From Tannerellaceae bacterium (GTDB lineage Bacteria; Bacteroidota; Bacteroidia; Bacteroidales; Tannerellaceae), in assembly GCA_021203545.1 (NCBI GenBank), contig JAJQAZ010000111.1, positions 1 through 64,000 of the forward strand: a stretch of 64,000 nucleotides of DNA. Direction: 5' to 3'. A program made the position numbers and the translations under genes. Numbering within the stretch: the stretch's first letter is position 1; each line of letters begins with the position of its first letter. Shown one piece after another: positions 14,912-24,141 of the stretch. The notes under the pieces were generated by a model that had not been told where the DNA came from, did not search any database, and saw only the letters and a program-made list of their open reading frames with translations.

Positions 14912-16860
14912 TTATTTTATTATATCCGGTCCACTCAACCCTGATTTTACAATATAGTCTGCTGCCCGTAACATTGATGTTCCATAAGTTTTCATATCTT
15001 CCGCAATTTCCGGATGAAGAGGTAGGATATTCTCTGTTGATTTTTCTTTGTATCTGTAAAGTGATTCTTCCCGGCTTAAAGGGTTAAACATATAAAACAG
15101 CTCTTCATTGACACATCCCATATAAGTATCGGAAACAAAGTAAGTGTAGGGACGTGTGTGGCTGAAAAGACTTTCGCCAAAAGTGTTATTTATATACGAA
15201 TATCCCAACAATTCCATGATAGAAGGATATACATCAATTTGCAGGCCCGGTTGTTCGAAGGTTTGTGGGGCGTCCTCAAATTGAGGAGAATAAAAGATAA
15301 GAGGAATCTGATTGTAGCTTAAAGACATAGCATAGGGCTGTTCTCCCATTAAATTGCCATGGTCGCCTGTTAATACAAAAAGTGTATTTTCATACCAGTC
15401 CTCTTTACTTGCCGACTCCATAAAATAGCGAATACAGTCGTCTGTATAAGTAAGAATTGCTTCATAATCTGTTAAATTTTTGTTTTTGTATTCCTCAGGG
15501 ATAACTAATGGCGGGTGGTTACTAACAGTAAGAAACGTAGCTAAAAAGGGTGCCCTAACCTTTGAACTATTCAGCATATTCAGCCCGTATTCGAATAAAT
15601 ACCGGTCCGGAACTCCGAACGAGTTAACTATTTTATCGGAAGGATAATTATACTGTGAATGAATATTGTCGAATCCGTTATTTCTCAGAAATAAATTCAT
15701 ATTATCATATTGGGGATTGCCGGTTACAAAAAATGTGTCTGGTAACCATTTTCGCGTAACGTAACAGGAAGTCCTGTGTAATAAACATTCTCGCTAGGCA
15801 TCATGGGTTTATTGAATTGTGTGGGATATCCGTATAAAGTGGCTACTATTCCGTTGTTTGTATGGATACCTGCGGAATAAATATTACTGAAATAGTAAGA
15901 CTTATTGATTAACTCATGTAAATAAGGAGTTAAAAAATTACCTTCGCGAATCGTATATTCCAAGACTTTTGAAGAGACTCCCTCCATGAGGATAATTACA
16001 ATATTCATCGGGGAAACTTTAGTTTTGGCCGGTATATACCGGCTTATCTGATGATCATTTAAATGATCATCAGATAAGCTAAAATATTTTCTTACGTTTT
16101 TTATTGCAGTCTCTTCAGAGATCACTTTTTCTAAATGATTCCGGTTTTTTTTATAACCCGAATAAGATTTTGTAAAGTAAAATAACGGATTTACTCCTAA
16201 CTGATTATAAAAAGGGTTATTTGAAAAATACGCTTTTCCAGTACGTATAGGATATAATTCTAATGTGCCTCGTATTCCAATAAAACATCCTACCCAAAGA
16301 GTCATCAATATAGGAACAAACACACAATATTTTATATCATCTTTTTGATTCCACTGTTTAACTGCTTTTTTCCCGAGGATATTAATCCATAAAGTAAATA
16401 GGATAGTAATAATGAAGAATAATATAAAGTAGAGAAGGTAAGAACTTTCCTGAAAAAGCATTCCGGCTGTATCTTTTCCAAACTGCATCCACTGTAAAAC
16501 AGAGGCCCCAATATGGGTAAAGAAGTACTTAAAGTAAGGAATGTTAGCTATCTCAAATCCGAATATAAAAGTATAAAGTACAATAAAATAAATATTTACG
16601 ACTTTGATTACAGGTTTGACCCAACGGCCCTCAATCACAAAAAAAGGTAGTATAATAAGTGGAACCGCCATAATATAGCAGGCAATTACATTATCGAACT
16701 GTATACCTTTTAACAGGGCTTTAATGAATAAGATAAAACTTTTGTCAGTAATCTTATCCAGATTACTCCAATACAGGATGATCCGTATAAAAGATAGGAT
16801 AGCCAGGGCGCTGATATGTATAGATAATAAATATCGTAAAACCGGAATTGCTCTTTTCAT
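14912..16860 (-). pseudogene. LTA synthase-like sulfatase/phosphotransferase (frameshift at T6)
   Basis: A membrane-bound alkaline-phosphatase-superfamily enzyme that moves phosphoglycerol- or phosphoethanolamine-type groups to envelope glycans or lipids. About five hydrophobic helices (residues ~8-170) precede the catalytic domain. MNIVIILMEGVSS has the metal-binding Glu, GIHTNNGI has the likely Thr nucleophile, and TGDHGNLM has the Asp-His metal ligands. Reading is interrupted at the six-base run 15728-15733 (T on the coding strand). One more base joins ENGYQTHF to FVTGNPQYDNMNLFLRNNGF. The joined length (~649) suits the family. The final substrate is unknown. Confidence 0.82.
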
Positions 16861-16973
16861 TGTTATTGTTAAATAGGGAATTGAGAATGCAAAGATATAG
16901 AAAAATAGGACGGTTATAATTGCTTAGTTTCTAAAAGTTTGTTATTAGATATTCTCCCGGCAGATTAAATTTT

Positions 16974-16981
16974 TATATTTG
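16974..16981 (+). promoter_or_regulatory. -7 element five bases before ATG
   Basis: TATATTTG fits the Bacteroidota -7 consensus; the ATG of the CapA-like gene is at 16987. Like the box at 14280, this suggests a very short or absent 5' leader. Confidence 0.5.
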
Positions 16982-16986
16982 TCTTT

Positions 16987-18136
16987 ATGAAAATCGTTAT
17001 AAAAACTTTACTATTGGTTCCTGTTTTGTTCTGTAGTTGCCTATTTACCATAGGCAGGCAAGAAGTTATTCCGGAAGAAGAAATAGCCGAAGATGTTTTT
17101 TTTACCTGATACACTCAAAATGGTATTTGTAGGAGATATTATGGGGCATATGCCACAGGTAAGGGCTGCGCGGCATGAGGGTGGTGATATAATCTATAAT
17201 TTTTCTCCTTCTTATCAATATGTACAGCCTTATCTAATGTCGGCCGATCTGGCTTTTGCCAATCTTGAAGTAACGTTTGGAGGTGAGCCCTATCGTGGAT
17301 ATCCGATGTTTTCATGTCCGCACGATTTAGCATACGATCTTCGTCAAGCCGGTTTTGATGTTCTTTTCATGGCAAATAACCATTCTGCGGATACTGGTAA
17401 AAAAGGAATTATAAATACACTGGACCATGTGCATGAAGCCGGATTTTATTATACGGGAACTTTTTGTGACCCGGTAGAAAGAGAAATTACCTATCCTCTT
17501 ATCCTGGAGAAAAATAATATCCGGTTGGCGTTACTAAATTATACATACGGTACAAATGGACTTCCGGTTCCGGCACCAACCTGTGTGAATCTCATTGATA
17601 CGGTTCAGATCCGGAAAGATATAGAGAAAGCCAAATTGTTTGAGCCTGATTTTATTATTGCAAGTATGCACTGGGGAGAGGAATATCAATCCAAAGAAAA
17701 CCGGGAACAACAACGATTAGCGCGCTTTCTGGCTGATCTAGGAACGGATTTAATAATAGGCTCGCATCCGCATGTTATACAGCCGTTTAAATATATTCAT
17801 ACAGCCGAAGGCGATTCTGTTCCGGTTATCTATTCGGTAGGCAATTTTATATCTAACCAGCGGGACCGTTATAAGGACGGCGGAGTTGCTTTTGAAGCCA
17901 TAATCGTAAAAGGACCGGATGGCATCAACCTGCTTTCGGTTGCTTATGAACCTGTTTGGGTAAACTGTTTCTATGAACATAGTAAAATGTATTACCGCCT
18001 TATTCCTGTAAATGATTATAAAAGAGATGCATCAGTTTATTCTCTGGACTCATCACAGATCGCTAAGATGGAACAATTTTATCAGGATACCCACCGGAAT
18101 CTCTCCAATTTGCAATATAGTGGATTTTATAATTAA
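16987..18136 (+). pseudogene. CapA-family (PgsA-like) metallophosphatase-fold protein, frameshift at T8
   Basis: From 16987 the frame encodes a signal peptide with a Cys-rich end (LLLVPVLFCSC), probably a lipoprotein, then EEEIAEDVFF. It stops after the T8 run 17096-17103. The continuing frame gives LPDTLKMVFVGDIMGH, ANLEVTFGG, FMANNHSADTGKKG, ASMHWGEEY and DLIIGSHPHVIQPF, all conserved in the CapA/PGA_cap domain. Removing one T (T7) joins the two parts. CapA proteins take part in poly-gamma-glutamate or capsule assembly, but many Bacteroidota homologs have unknown roles. ~380 residues. Confidence 0.82.
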
Positions 18137-18306
18137 CTTTTGAAACTATTTCAGAACATATTCTTTCTTTTGCCTGTTATTAATTAAAAACAAAGAAAAA
18201 GGGTTAAATAAAAAATCTATCACCATTAGATTCTAAAATTATTATGGCTTTGCGTCTGACATCAGTTGGACTTGTAAGTTTATTTGTTCGTATGATTATG
18301 TTTATG
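18137..18306 (+). other. Gap with a possible small RNA start
   Basis: No open reading frame of note. TGGCTTTG near 18245 is one base off TAnnTTTG. It lies about 60 bases before the strong terminator at 18307, so a ~90-nt small RNA could be made here; alternatively the whole interval is the 3' UTR of the CapA gene. Confidence 0.3.
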
Positions 18307-18344
18307 AAACTACGGGTAATCCATCTACCCGTAGTTTTCTTTTT
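18307..18344 (+). terminator. Strong Rho-independent terminator
   Basis: AAACTACGGGTA (18307-18318) pairs perfectly with TACCCGTAGTTT (18326-18337) around a 7-base loop. The T-rich run TTTTCTTTTT follows from 18335. Confidence 0.92.
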
Positions 18345-18442
18345 ATAAAGAATTAAAATCACAATAGATTACAAAAAATGAAACAAGTGTGTGTCTATTC
18401 TTGTTAATAAAAAAATCAGATATAATTAAATATTAAAACCTT

Positions 18443-18736
18443 ATGAAAAAATTGTTCATATCCTTTAGTCTGATCTTACTTCCGGCTTTTGCATTTATTG
18501 GATGTAATAATAATCAAAAAGCAAAAGTTCAGGATAGCGAGGAACGTGCGAAAGAATCTTTAAAAGATGCACAGGACCATGTGGAAGATGCCTGGGATTC
18601 CGGTGTAGACTATTCGAAAGAGAAATGGGATGATGCGAAGGAAGATGTGAAAGATGCGTATGAGAATACCAAAGATGGGGTAAAAGATACCTACGAGGAT
18701 GTGAAAAAGGGTGTGAAAAAAGATACTGTAAAATAA
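18443..18736 (+). CDS. Small LEA-like lipoprotein
   Basis: 97 residues. A lipobox (FIGC) gives a lipidated N-terminal Cys at ~20. The rest is a highly charged amphipathic helix with an approximate 11-residue repeat (DAQDHVEDAWD, DAKEDVKDAYE, NTKDGVKDTYE, DVKKGVKKDT). This resembles group-3 LEA and apolipoprotein-like proteins, which become helical at membranes or under drying. It is eight bases before the next gene, so probably co-transcribed with the outer-membrane genes. The role is inferred from composition only. Confidence 0.8.
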   Translation: MKKLFISFSLILLPAFAFIGCNNNQKAKVQDSEERAKESLKDAQDHVEDAWDSGVDYSKEKWDDAKEDVKDAYENTKDGVKDTYEDVKKGVKKDTVK

Positions 18737-18744
18737 TAAATAAG

Positions 18745-19326
18745 ATGAAAAGAATAATAGGAATCGTACTTGTTCTATGTCTGTATGCGACTGTGACACA
18801 TGCCCAGATTACAGAAGATAGATTGTATTCACCTAAATTTGCTCTTAAAACAAATGCATTGTATTGGGCCACAACTACTCCGAATCTGGGAATGGAGTTT
18901 ATTCTTGGTAAAAAGTGGACAATGGATATTTCCGCTAATTATAATTTCTGGAATTTTTCGGATAACAGGAAAATTAAGCACTGGTTGATTCAGCCCGAAG
19001 CCCGTTATTGGCTTTGTGACCGTTTCAACGGACATTTCATCGGTATTCATGCACATTATGCCGAATATAATTTTGCTTGTGTGAAATGCCTGGGATTAGA
19101 CGGTAAGCGATATGAAGGAAATTTATATGGTGGCGGTATCTCGTATGGATATCACTGGATATTAGGAAACCGATGGAGTCTGGAGGCAGTTATTGGCCTT
19201 GGTTTTACGCATCTGGATTATAGTAAATATCCCTGTGATAAGTGCGGTGAGAAAATAAAAGATGGTGTTCGTAACTTTTTCGGACCTACCAAAGCAGGGT
19301 TGAATCTGATATATATAATTAAATAA
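18745..19326 (+). CDS. DUF3575 outer-membrane beta-barrel protein
   Basis: 193 residues. Signal peptide (residues ~1-21, ending THAQ), then alternating strands typical of DUF3575: FALKTNALYWATTTPNLGMEF, WTMDISANYNFW, QPEARYWL and GYHWILGNRWSLEAVIG. Two CxxC-like pairs (CVKC and CDKC) are unusual for an outer-membrane barrel. In Bacteroides and relatives DUF3575 proteins sit beside DUF3868 proteins and fimbrial subunits; here the DUF3868 partner follows after six bases, but no fimbrillin gene is seen. Confidence 0.85.
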   Translation: MKRIIGIVLVLCLYATVTHAQITEDRLYSPKFALKTNALYWATTTPNLGMEFILGKKWTMDISANYNFWNFSDNRKIKHWLIQPEARYWLCDRFNGHFIGIHAHYAEYNFACVKCLGLDGKRYEGNLYGGGISYGYHWILGNRWSLEAVIGLGFTHLDYSKYPCDKCGEKIKDGVRNFFGPTKAGLNLIYIIK

Positions 19327-19332
19327 GACAAA

Positions 19333-20808
19333 GTGATGAAAAAGATAATAAAGATTCAATTATATATACTTTTCATGTTATCGGGATTAATCTCCCCGGT
19401 GAACGGGCAACATCTGTATAATGGTGCTCTTTCGTTTCCGGCAGAATTGGTACAACAGAATGATTCGATGTATCTGACCATGACAGTCAATGTTAATAAT
19501 CTGACTTTAGGAAGAAACCAGTCTTTATCTTTCACTCCTATTTTGGTAGGAGAGGGCAGGCAGGCTGAATATCCTTCTTTGATGATCAATGGTAGGGTAC
19601 GCCAGAAAGCACTTCGACGTGCAGAGGCTCTGGATGAGGATACCCGGTCTTATCTGCAAAAATATTATGTGATAACGGAAGCAGGTAATTCCTATAGCAG
19701 AACGATGACCTACCGGGCTGCTGTGCCTTATGAAGATTGGATGAGGGGAGCCAGGGTAGATCTTATACAGGATATGTCAGGATGTGGAAAATCGTCGGAA
19801 CTGGTCCTGGAAAATATTATCGGTTTCAGTCCGTTGGTATATGACTGGGATGCCATACCGGCTTATATTAAACCACAGGCAGAAGCTATCAAAGTGAGGG
19901 ACGACCGTTTTGAGGTATATCTTGAATTTGTAGTGGCTAAAACGGATATCCTGCCCGATTTTAGAAATAACCGTGCAGAACTAAATACATTGGAAGCTGG
20001 TTTAAACACGATTCAAAATGATGCGAATCTGCAGGTAACACGGCTTGTTATTACCGGCTATGCATCTCCGGAAGGTAGTGTGGATTTGAATAACCGGTTA
20101 TCGGAAGGACGTGCTAACGCAATGTCTGATTACCTGGCCGGACGTTACCGTTTCCCACGAAATGTATATCAGGTGGAAAAAGGGGGCGAAGACTGGGCGA
20201 AACTGGAACAGTTGGTTGCCGAATCGTCAGGACTTTCTGCAAAAGATGAAATACTGAATATTATTCGTACAACGCCGGATGTAACCGAACGACAGGCACG
20301 TTTAACCCGCCTGCAGGGTGGTGCTCCGTACCGTCAACTGTTGAATGAATATTATCCGCAACTCCGTCGTGTGTTGTGTGTTGTGAATTATACAGTCAAA
20401 GACTTTTCTGTAGAAGAGGCTAAAGCTATTATCAAAACCAATCCGAGACAATTAAGCCTGGATGAAATGTACCGGGTGGCACAAACCTATCCACAGGGAA
20501 GTGATGAGTACAAAGAGGTATTTGATATTGCTGTACGGACTTTCCCGTCTGATCCTGTAGCCAATATGAATGTGGCGGCGGTAGCACTTTCCAGAGGAGA
20601 TTTGGAAACAGCCAAACGTTATATGGATCGCAGTGATAAGAATAGTGCCGAGTATTATAATAATCAGGGTATTCTTTATCTGAACGACGAAGATTTTGAT
20701 AAAGCGGAAGATTCATTCCGCCGCGCTGCGCAAATGGGCTCTGATACCGGACGGCGTAATCTGGAATTACTACAGAATCGTGCTTCAACAAGTGTACGTT
20801 CGAACTAA
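19333..20808 (+). CDS. DUF3868/OmpA-like protein with TPR tail
   Basis: 491 residues with a signal peptide (to about residue 25, NGQHLYNG). The N-terminal half fits DUF3868 (AYPSLMINGRVRQKAL-like stretch, CGKSSELVLENIIGFSP). An OmpA/MotB-type segment (~215-275) contains VTRLVITGYASPEGS and LSEGRANAMSDYL, which commonly bind peptidoglycan. The C-terminus (~385-480) reads as TPR-like helices (AVALSRGDLETAKRYMD, NNQGILYLNDEDFDKAEDSFRRAAQMG). With the DUF3575 gene it likely forms an outer-membrane assembly or anchoring unit. Confidence 0.85.
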   Translation: MMKKIIKIQLYILFMLSGLISPVNGQHLYNGALSFPAELVQQNDSMYLTMTVNVNNLTLGRNQSLSFTPILVGEGRQAEYPSLMINGRVRQKALRRAEALDEDTRSYLQKYYVITEAGNSYSRTMTYRAAVPYEDWMRGARVDLIQDMSGCGKSSELVLENIIGFSPLVYDWDAIPAYIKPQAEAIKVRDDRFEVYLEFVVAKTDILPDFRNNRAELNTLEAGLNTIQNDANLQVTRLVITGYASPEGSVDLNNRLSEGRANAMSDYLAGRYRFPRNVYQVEKGGEDWAKLEQLVAESSGLSAKDEILNIIRTTPDVTERQARLTRLQGGAPYRQLLNEYYPQLRRVLCVVNYTVKDFSVEEAKAIIKTNPRQLSLDEMYRVAQTYPQGSDEYKEVFDIAVRTFPSDPVANMNVAAVALSRGDLETAKRYMDRSDKNSAEYYNNQGILYLNDEDFDKAEDSFRRAAQMGSDTGRRNLELLQNRASTSVRSN

Positions 20809-20813
20809 AAAAT

Positions 20814-20856
20814 AAAAAGAGGTTGTCTTATTATTTTTTAGACAGCCTCTTTTTTT
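20814..20856. terminator. Bidirectional terminator between convergent genes
   Basis: AAGAGGTTGTCT (arm ending 20828) pairs with AGACAGCCTCTT (from 20840) with one wobble. A-tracts and T-tracts on both sides serve both strands. It ends transcription of the OmpA-like gene and the minus-strand regulator. Confidence 0.88.
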
Positions 20857-20858
20857 CA

Positions 20859-21821
20859 TTATAAAGTATCAATCACTTTCCGTTGTTTGTCGAAAAACCT
20901 TATACGTTGCATTTGTCCGCTTTCGGAGATCAGGGTAGAAGTTCTTTTTAAAGATTGTAACCATTTCTTCATTTGCTGAAAGATTTTTTCATCCATTGAT
21001 GTCGCATCATTTAAAGTAAATGATTTAAGCATCGTAAGATGGAAATCACCAGCCTCTATATAACTATAGCTGGTTTCAAATGTTACGTTGGAAACGTAGA
21101 AGTTTATTTTATTACCATTCTTATGGCAACCGTTTATCGCTAATAGCTCCATATCGTTTGCAAATATGGCTAACTCCGCTTTCAGGCACTCAATCTCCTG
21201 TGGTGTTATCAGATTAATACTTGCAAAGTATTTAATGTCATTTACAAGATTACTAAATAAATTGGTATCCCAGATCAGATATGTATAAGCTGCATTACGG
21301 GAAGCAGCCTGTATTTTCTCATTTATTTTCTTTAATCTTTCCGGAAGTTCTACCTCTTTATAATGTTTAGTTAATTCTGATCCACCATATTGGTATCTCC
21401 ATTTAAAAAGATAAAACTTATACAGATGCTTATATCCCATACAAAGTGATTGAGGAAGAATATTTAAAGCACCGCCCACTCCGGAATCTTTGTAATGAAC
21501 CACTAATTCCAACCCCCTAAGAAAATCCTCAAGTAGCTTGAGGTCTTCTTCATTAAAATCAATATAGTCCACCATCTTTAACTGGAAAGGGCGGCTTTTA
21601 TCATCACTTTCGGGAATCAGGCTATCAATAGAAATTCCCAGTTCACGGGAAAGAGTCACAATCTCGGAAAAGATAAAGGGAACATCTCCGCGTAAACGGC
21701 GGTATACGGATTCTTTTTCCATATTTAAAATTTGTCCGATTACAGCTGTCTGTTTTCCTCTTTCAGGAATTCTCTGTTTAATAGCTTCTATAAAACGTGT
21801 AAAACTTTCTTTGCGATACAT
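20859..21821 (-). CDS. HTH transcriptional regulator, Bacteroidota-type
   Basis: 320 residues from the ATG at 21821. The N-terminus (YRKESFTRFIEAIKQ, then GQILNMEKESVYRRLRGDVPFIFSEIVTLSRELGI) is a Cro/BetR-like helix-turn-helix. The remaining ~240 residues are helical with no known domain. A longer in-frame version from 21980 was rejected because the -7 box at 21880-21873 (TATTTTTG) is downstream of that start. Its targets are not visible; the small gene at 22157 is divergent from it. Confidence 0.75.
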   Translation of the reverse strand: MYRKESFTRFIEAIKQRIPERGKQTAVIGQILNMEKESVYRRLRGDVPFIFSEIVTLSRELGISIDSLIPESDDKSRPFQLKMVDYIDFNEEDLKLLEDFLRGLELVVHYKDSGVGGALNILPQSLCMGYKHLYKFYLFKWRYQYGGSELTKHYKEVELPERLKKINEKIQAASRNAAYTYLIWDTNLFSNLVNDIKYFASINLITPQEIECLKAELAIFANDMELLAINGCHKNGNKINFYVSNVTFETSYSYIEAGDFHLTMLKSFTLNDATSMDEKIFQQMKKWLQSLKRTSTLISESGQMQRIRFFDKQRKVIDTL

Positions 21822-22156
21822 ATGGGTTCTGTTAGTTTTGACATTAAAAATATGTTTACAGATATGTTGTTGCAAAAATAGAAAAAAAGAAGAATATTTA
21901 AACGTCAAGTTACGAATTTCGAGTATATTTTGTTTGCATGTGTTCAATTTTGCACACGCTTTAAAGTAAAATAATTGCAAAATGCTGAAAGATATTTATA
22001 TATTTGGCTACTTTTACCTTGGTTCTTTGAATGTTCCCTTTACTCATCCCGGAAATTTCCGGAAAGAGTCTTCTTTAATAATTTATTTTCGCTTTGAGAA
22101 AACTGAAGATAAAAATAAGAGTTTATTTGTGTAATGCCATAATTAATTATTTTAAG
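21822..22156. other. AT-rich divergent promoter region
   Basis: No gene. It holds a minus-strand -7 box TATTTTTG (21880-21873), giving a ~47-base leader for the HTH regulator gene. The plus-strand promoter for 22157 was not clear. Confidence 0.5.
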
Positions 22157-22411
22157 ATGAAGATGCCTGTTAATAAAACGATTACTGGAGCAGAAATGAA
22201 ACCTATCAGTGTTTCGAATGCCAATGCTACCTGGGAAAATGTTTTAAGTAAGATTAACTATTACGAAACTTATAGCCAGGAAGAGAATGTACAAGTGAAG
22301 AGTGTAAAAGAAAAATACTCATTCATAACGGAATGGACAGTATATAACAATGATATTGTGAAGCCGGTACATGAATATAAATCAGAGGATGATTTTATAG
22401 TAGAATGGTAA
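22157..22411 (+). CDS. Small hypothetical protein
   Basis: 84 residues from the ATG at 22157 (MKMPVNKTITGAEMKPIS). An alternative upstream start at 22094 adds a basic segment without a ribosome-binding site. Acidic and aromatic, with no signal peptide, membrane helix or recognised domain. It lies divergent from the HTH regulator, so it could be its target. The chance that it is not a real gene is moderate. Confidence 0.45.
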   Translation: MKMPVNKTITGAEMKPISVSNANATWENVLSKINYYETYSQEENVQVKSVKEKYSFITEWTVYNNDIVKPVHEYKSEDDFIVEW

Positions 22412-22638
22412 GTGCTATAATTTTTATACTGGTTTGAAAATCCAGCTCCTCCCTGTAGAACAAACGCCTGCAAAATATTGTGAAATATTAGGCCAACTTA
22501 TTGTGTAACCGAGGCATATACAATTGATTGTAAGGCCTACGTAGTAAGATCCTCCGGAATTAAGAAATGATATACAGTTCCCCTGTTTTTGTAATCTTTT
22601 ATCCGGGGGATTGTTATGTTTATAGCCTGCTAAATCTG

Positions 22639-22646
22639 TATCTTTG
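22639..22646 (+). promoter_or_regulatory. -7 element of the NhaC gene
   Basis: TATCTTTG matches TAnnTTTG and lies 29 bases before the ATG at 22676. The gap from 22412 to here contains no gene. Confidence 0.65.
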
Positions 22647-22675
22647 CGCCTTATTAATTATTAGTATATAGCACA

Positions 22676-24141
22676 ATGGATGAGTATCCCTCCCAAAAAC
22701 CTTCTTTAGCAGCTTCCGTAATCCCCATTATGGTACTTATTATCCTGTTGTTTCTATCAATCAAAACGTTTGGTAGTGATGCACTGGAAGGAAGTAGCCA
22801 GATGGTATTACTGACAGCTACAGCAGTTTGTACATTTATTGCAATTGTATTTTATAAAGTATCCTGGAAAAAAATAGAAATAGCAATTGTAAATAATATA
22901 ACCGGTGTATCTACTGCCATTATCATCTTATTAATAATCGGAGCTTTATCCGGAAGCTGGATGATTAGTGGTGTGATTCCTACTTTGATATACTACGGAA
23001 TCCATATTATTCATCCGGACTTTTTTCTGATATCCACTTGCGTTATTTGTTCTATTATTTCCGTAATGACCGGTAGTTCATGGACTACCATTGCTACCAT
23101 TGGTATCGCTTTGTTAGGAGTTGGGCAGGCACTGGATTTTTCTCCCGGATGGGTAGCCGGCGCCATTATATCGGGTTCTTATTTTGGGGATAAGGTTTCC
23201 CCCCTTTCCGAAACAACACTGCTTGCTTCTTCTGTTACGGATACTCCGTTGTACACGCATATCCGTTATCTGTTTATTACAACGGTTCCTTCCATGAGTA
23301 TAGCGCTGGTCATATTTCTGATTGCCGGATTCTCCCATTCGTCAGGAGCCAGCCTGCATATACAGGAGTTTTCTGTTGCGCTTGCTAACAAGTTTGATAT
23401 TAATTTGTGGCTGTTGGTCGTACCGGTAATAACAGGAGTTATGATTGCAAAGCGGGTACCATCTATTATTACTTTGTTTTTATCTACTTTATTAGCCGGA
23501 GTAATGGCTGTAATTTTTCAGCCTGGTATTCTTCATGGATTTCCGGATTGGATAATTCCTCCTTTCAATCTGTATTTAAGGGGCTGATTATGACATTTTA
23601 TGATAGCACCTCGATAGATACAGGTAGTGAAATGCTCAATGGATTGGTTGCCACAAATGGGATGAGTGGCATGCTCAATACAATTTGGCTGATCCTGTGT
23701 GCAATGTGTTTCGGTGGAGCAATGACCGGTAGCGGGATGCTGCAAACCATTACAACGTTCTTTTTGCATTTTATGAAAAAAACGGTAAGTGTTGTGGCTT
23801 CTACCATTGCTTCGGGTTTAATTTTAAATCTTACAACGGCAGATCAGTATATCTCTATTATTCTTACCGGCAATATGTTCCGGGATGTATATCGTGATAA
23901 AGGGTATGAAAGCCGCCTTTTGAGCCGTTCGGTAGAAGATGGGGTTACTGTAACATCTCCTCTTATTCCCTGGAATACATGTGGGATGACCCAGGCTACC
24001 ATACTGGGAGTATCTACATTTACTTATTTGCCTTATTGTTTCTTTAACCTTATAAGCCCTTTAATGAGTATAGTTATAGCTATGTTAGGGTACAAAATAT
24101 ATAGAACAAATGAAAAAGATCAGGATATCACTACTGGGTAA
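22676..24141 (+). pseudogene. nhaC: NhaC-type Na+/H+ antiporter (frameshift)
   Basis: Inner-membrane antiporter of the NhaC family, ~488 residues when repaired. The first frame (to 23587) has multiple hydrophobic helices with SVMTGSSWTTIATIGIALLGVGQAL and SGSYFGDKVSPLSETTLLAS, characteristic of NhaC. Around 23547-23560 the sense switches to the frame that gives FQSVFKGLIMTFYDST, GSEMLNGLVATNGMSGMLNTIWLI and the C-terminal helices ending 24141. One extra G at 23549-23550 (tgg-ata to tgg-gat) rejoins them. The two parts overlap without loss of sequence, so this is one gene. It overlaps the next gene by 32 bases. Confidence 0.85.

Noticed and set aside
21822..21980. N-terminal extension of the HTH regulator to 21980
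   Set aside because: The extension is Cys/Phe-rich and unlike the family, and the promoter box at 21880-21873 lies inside it.
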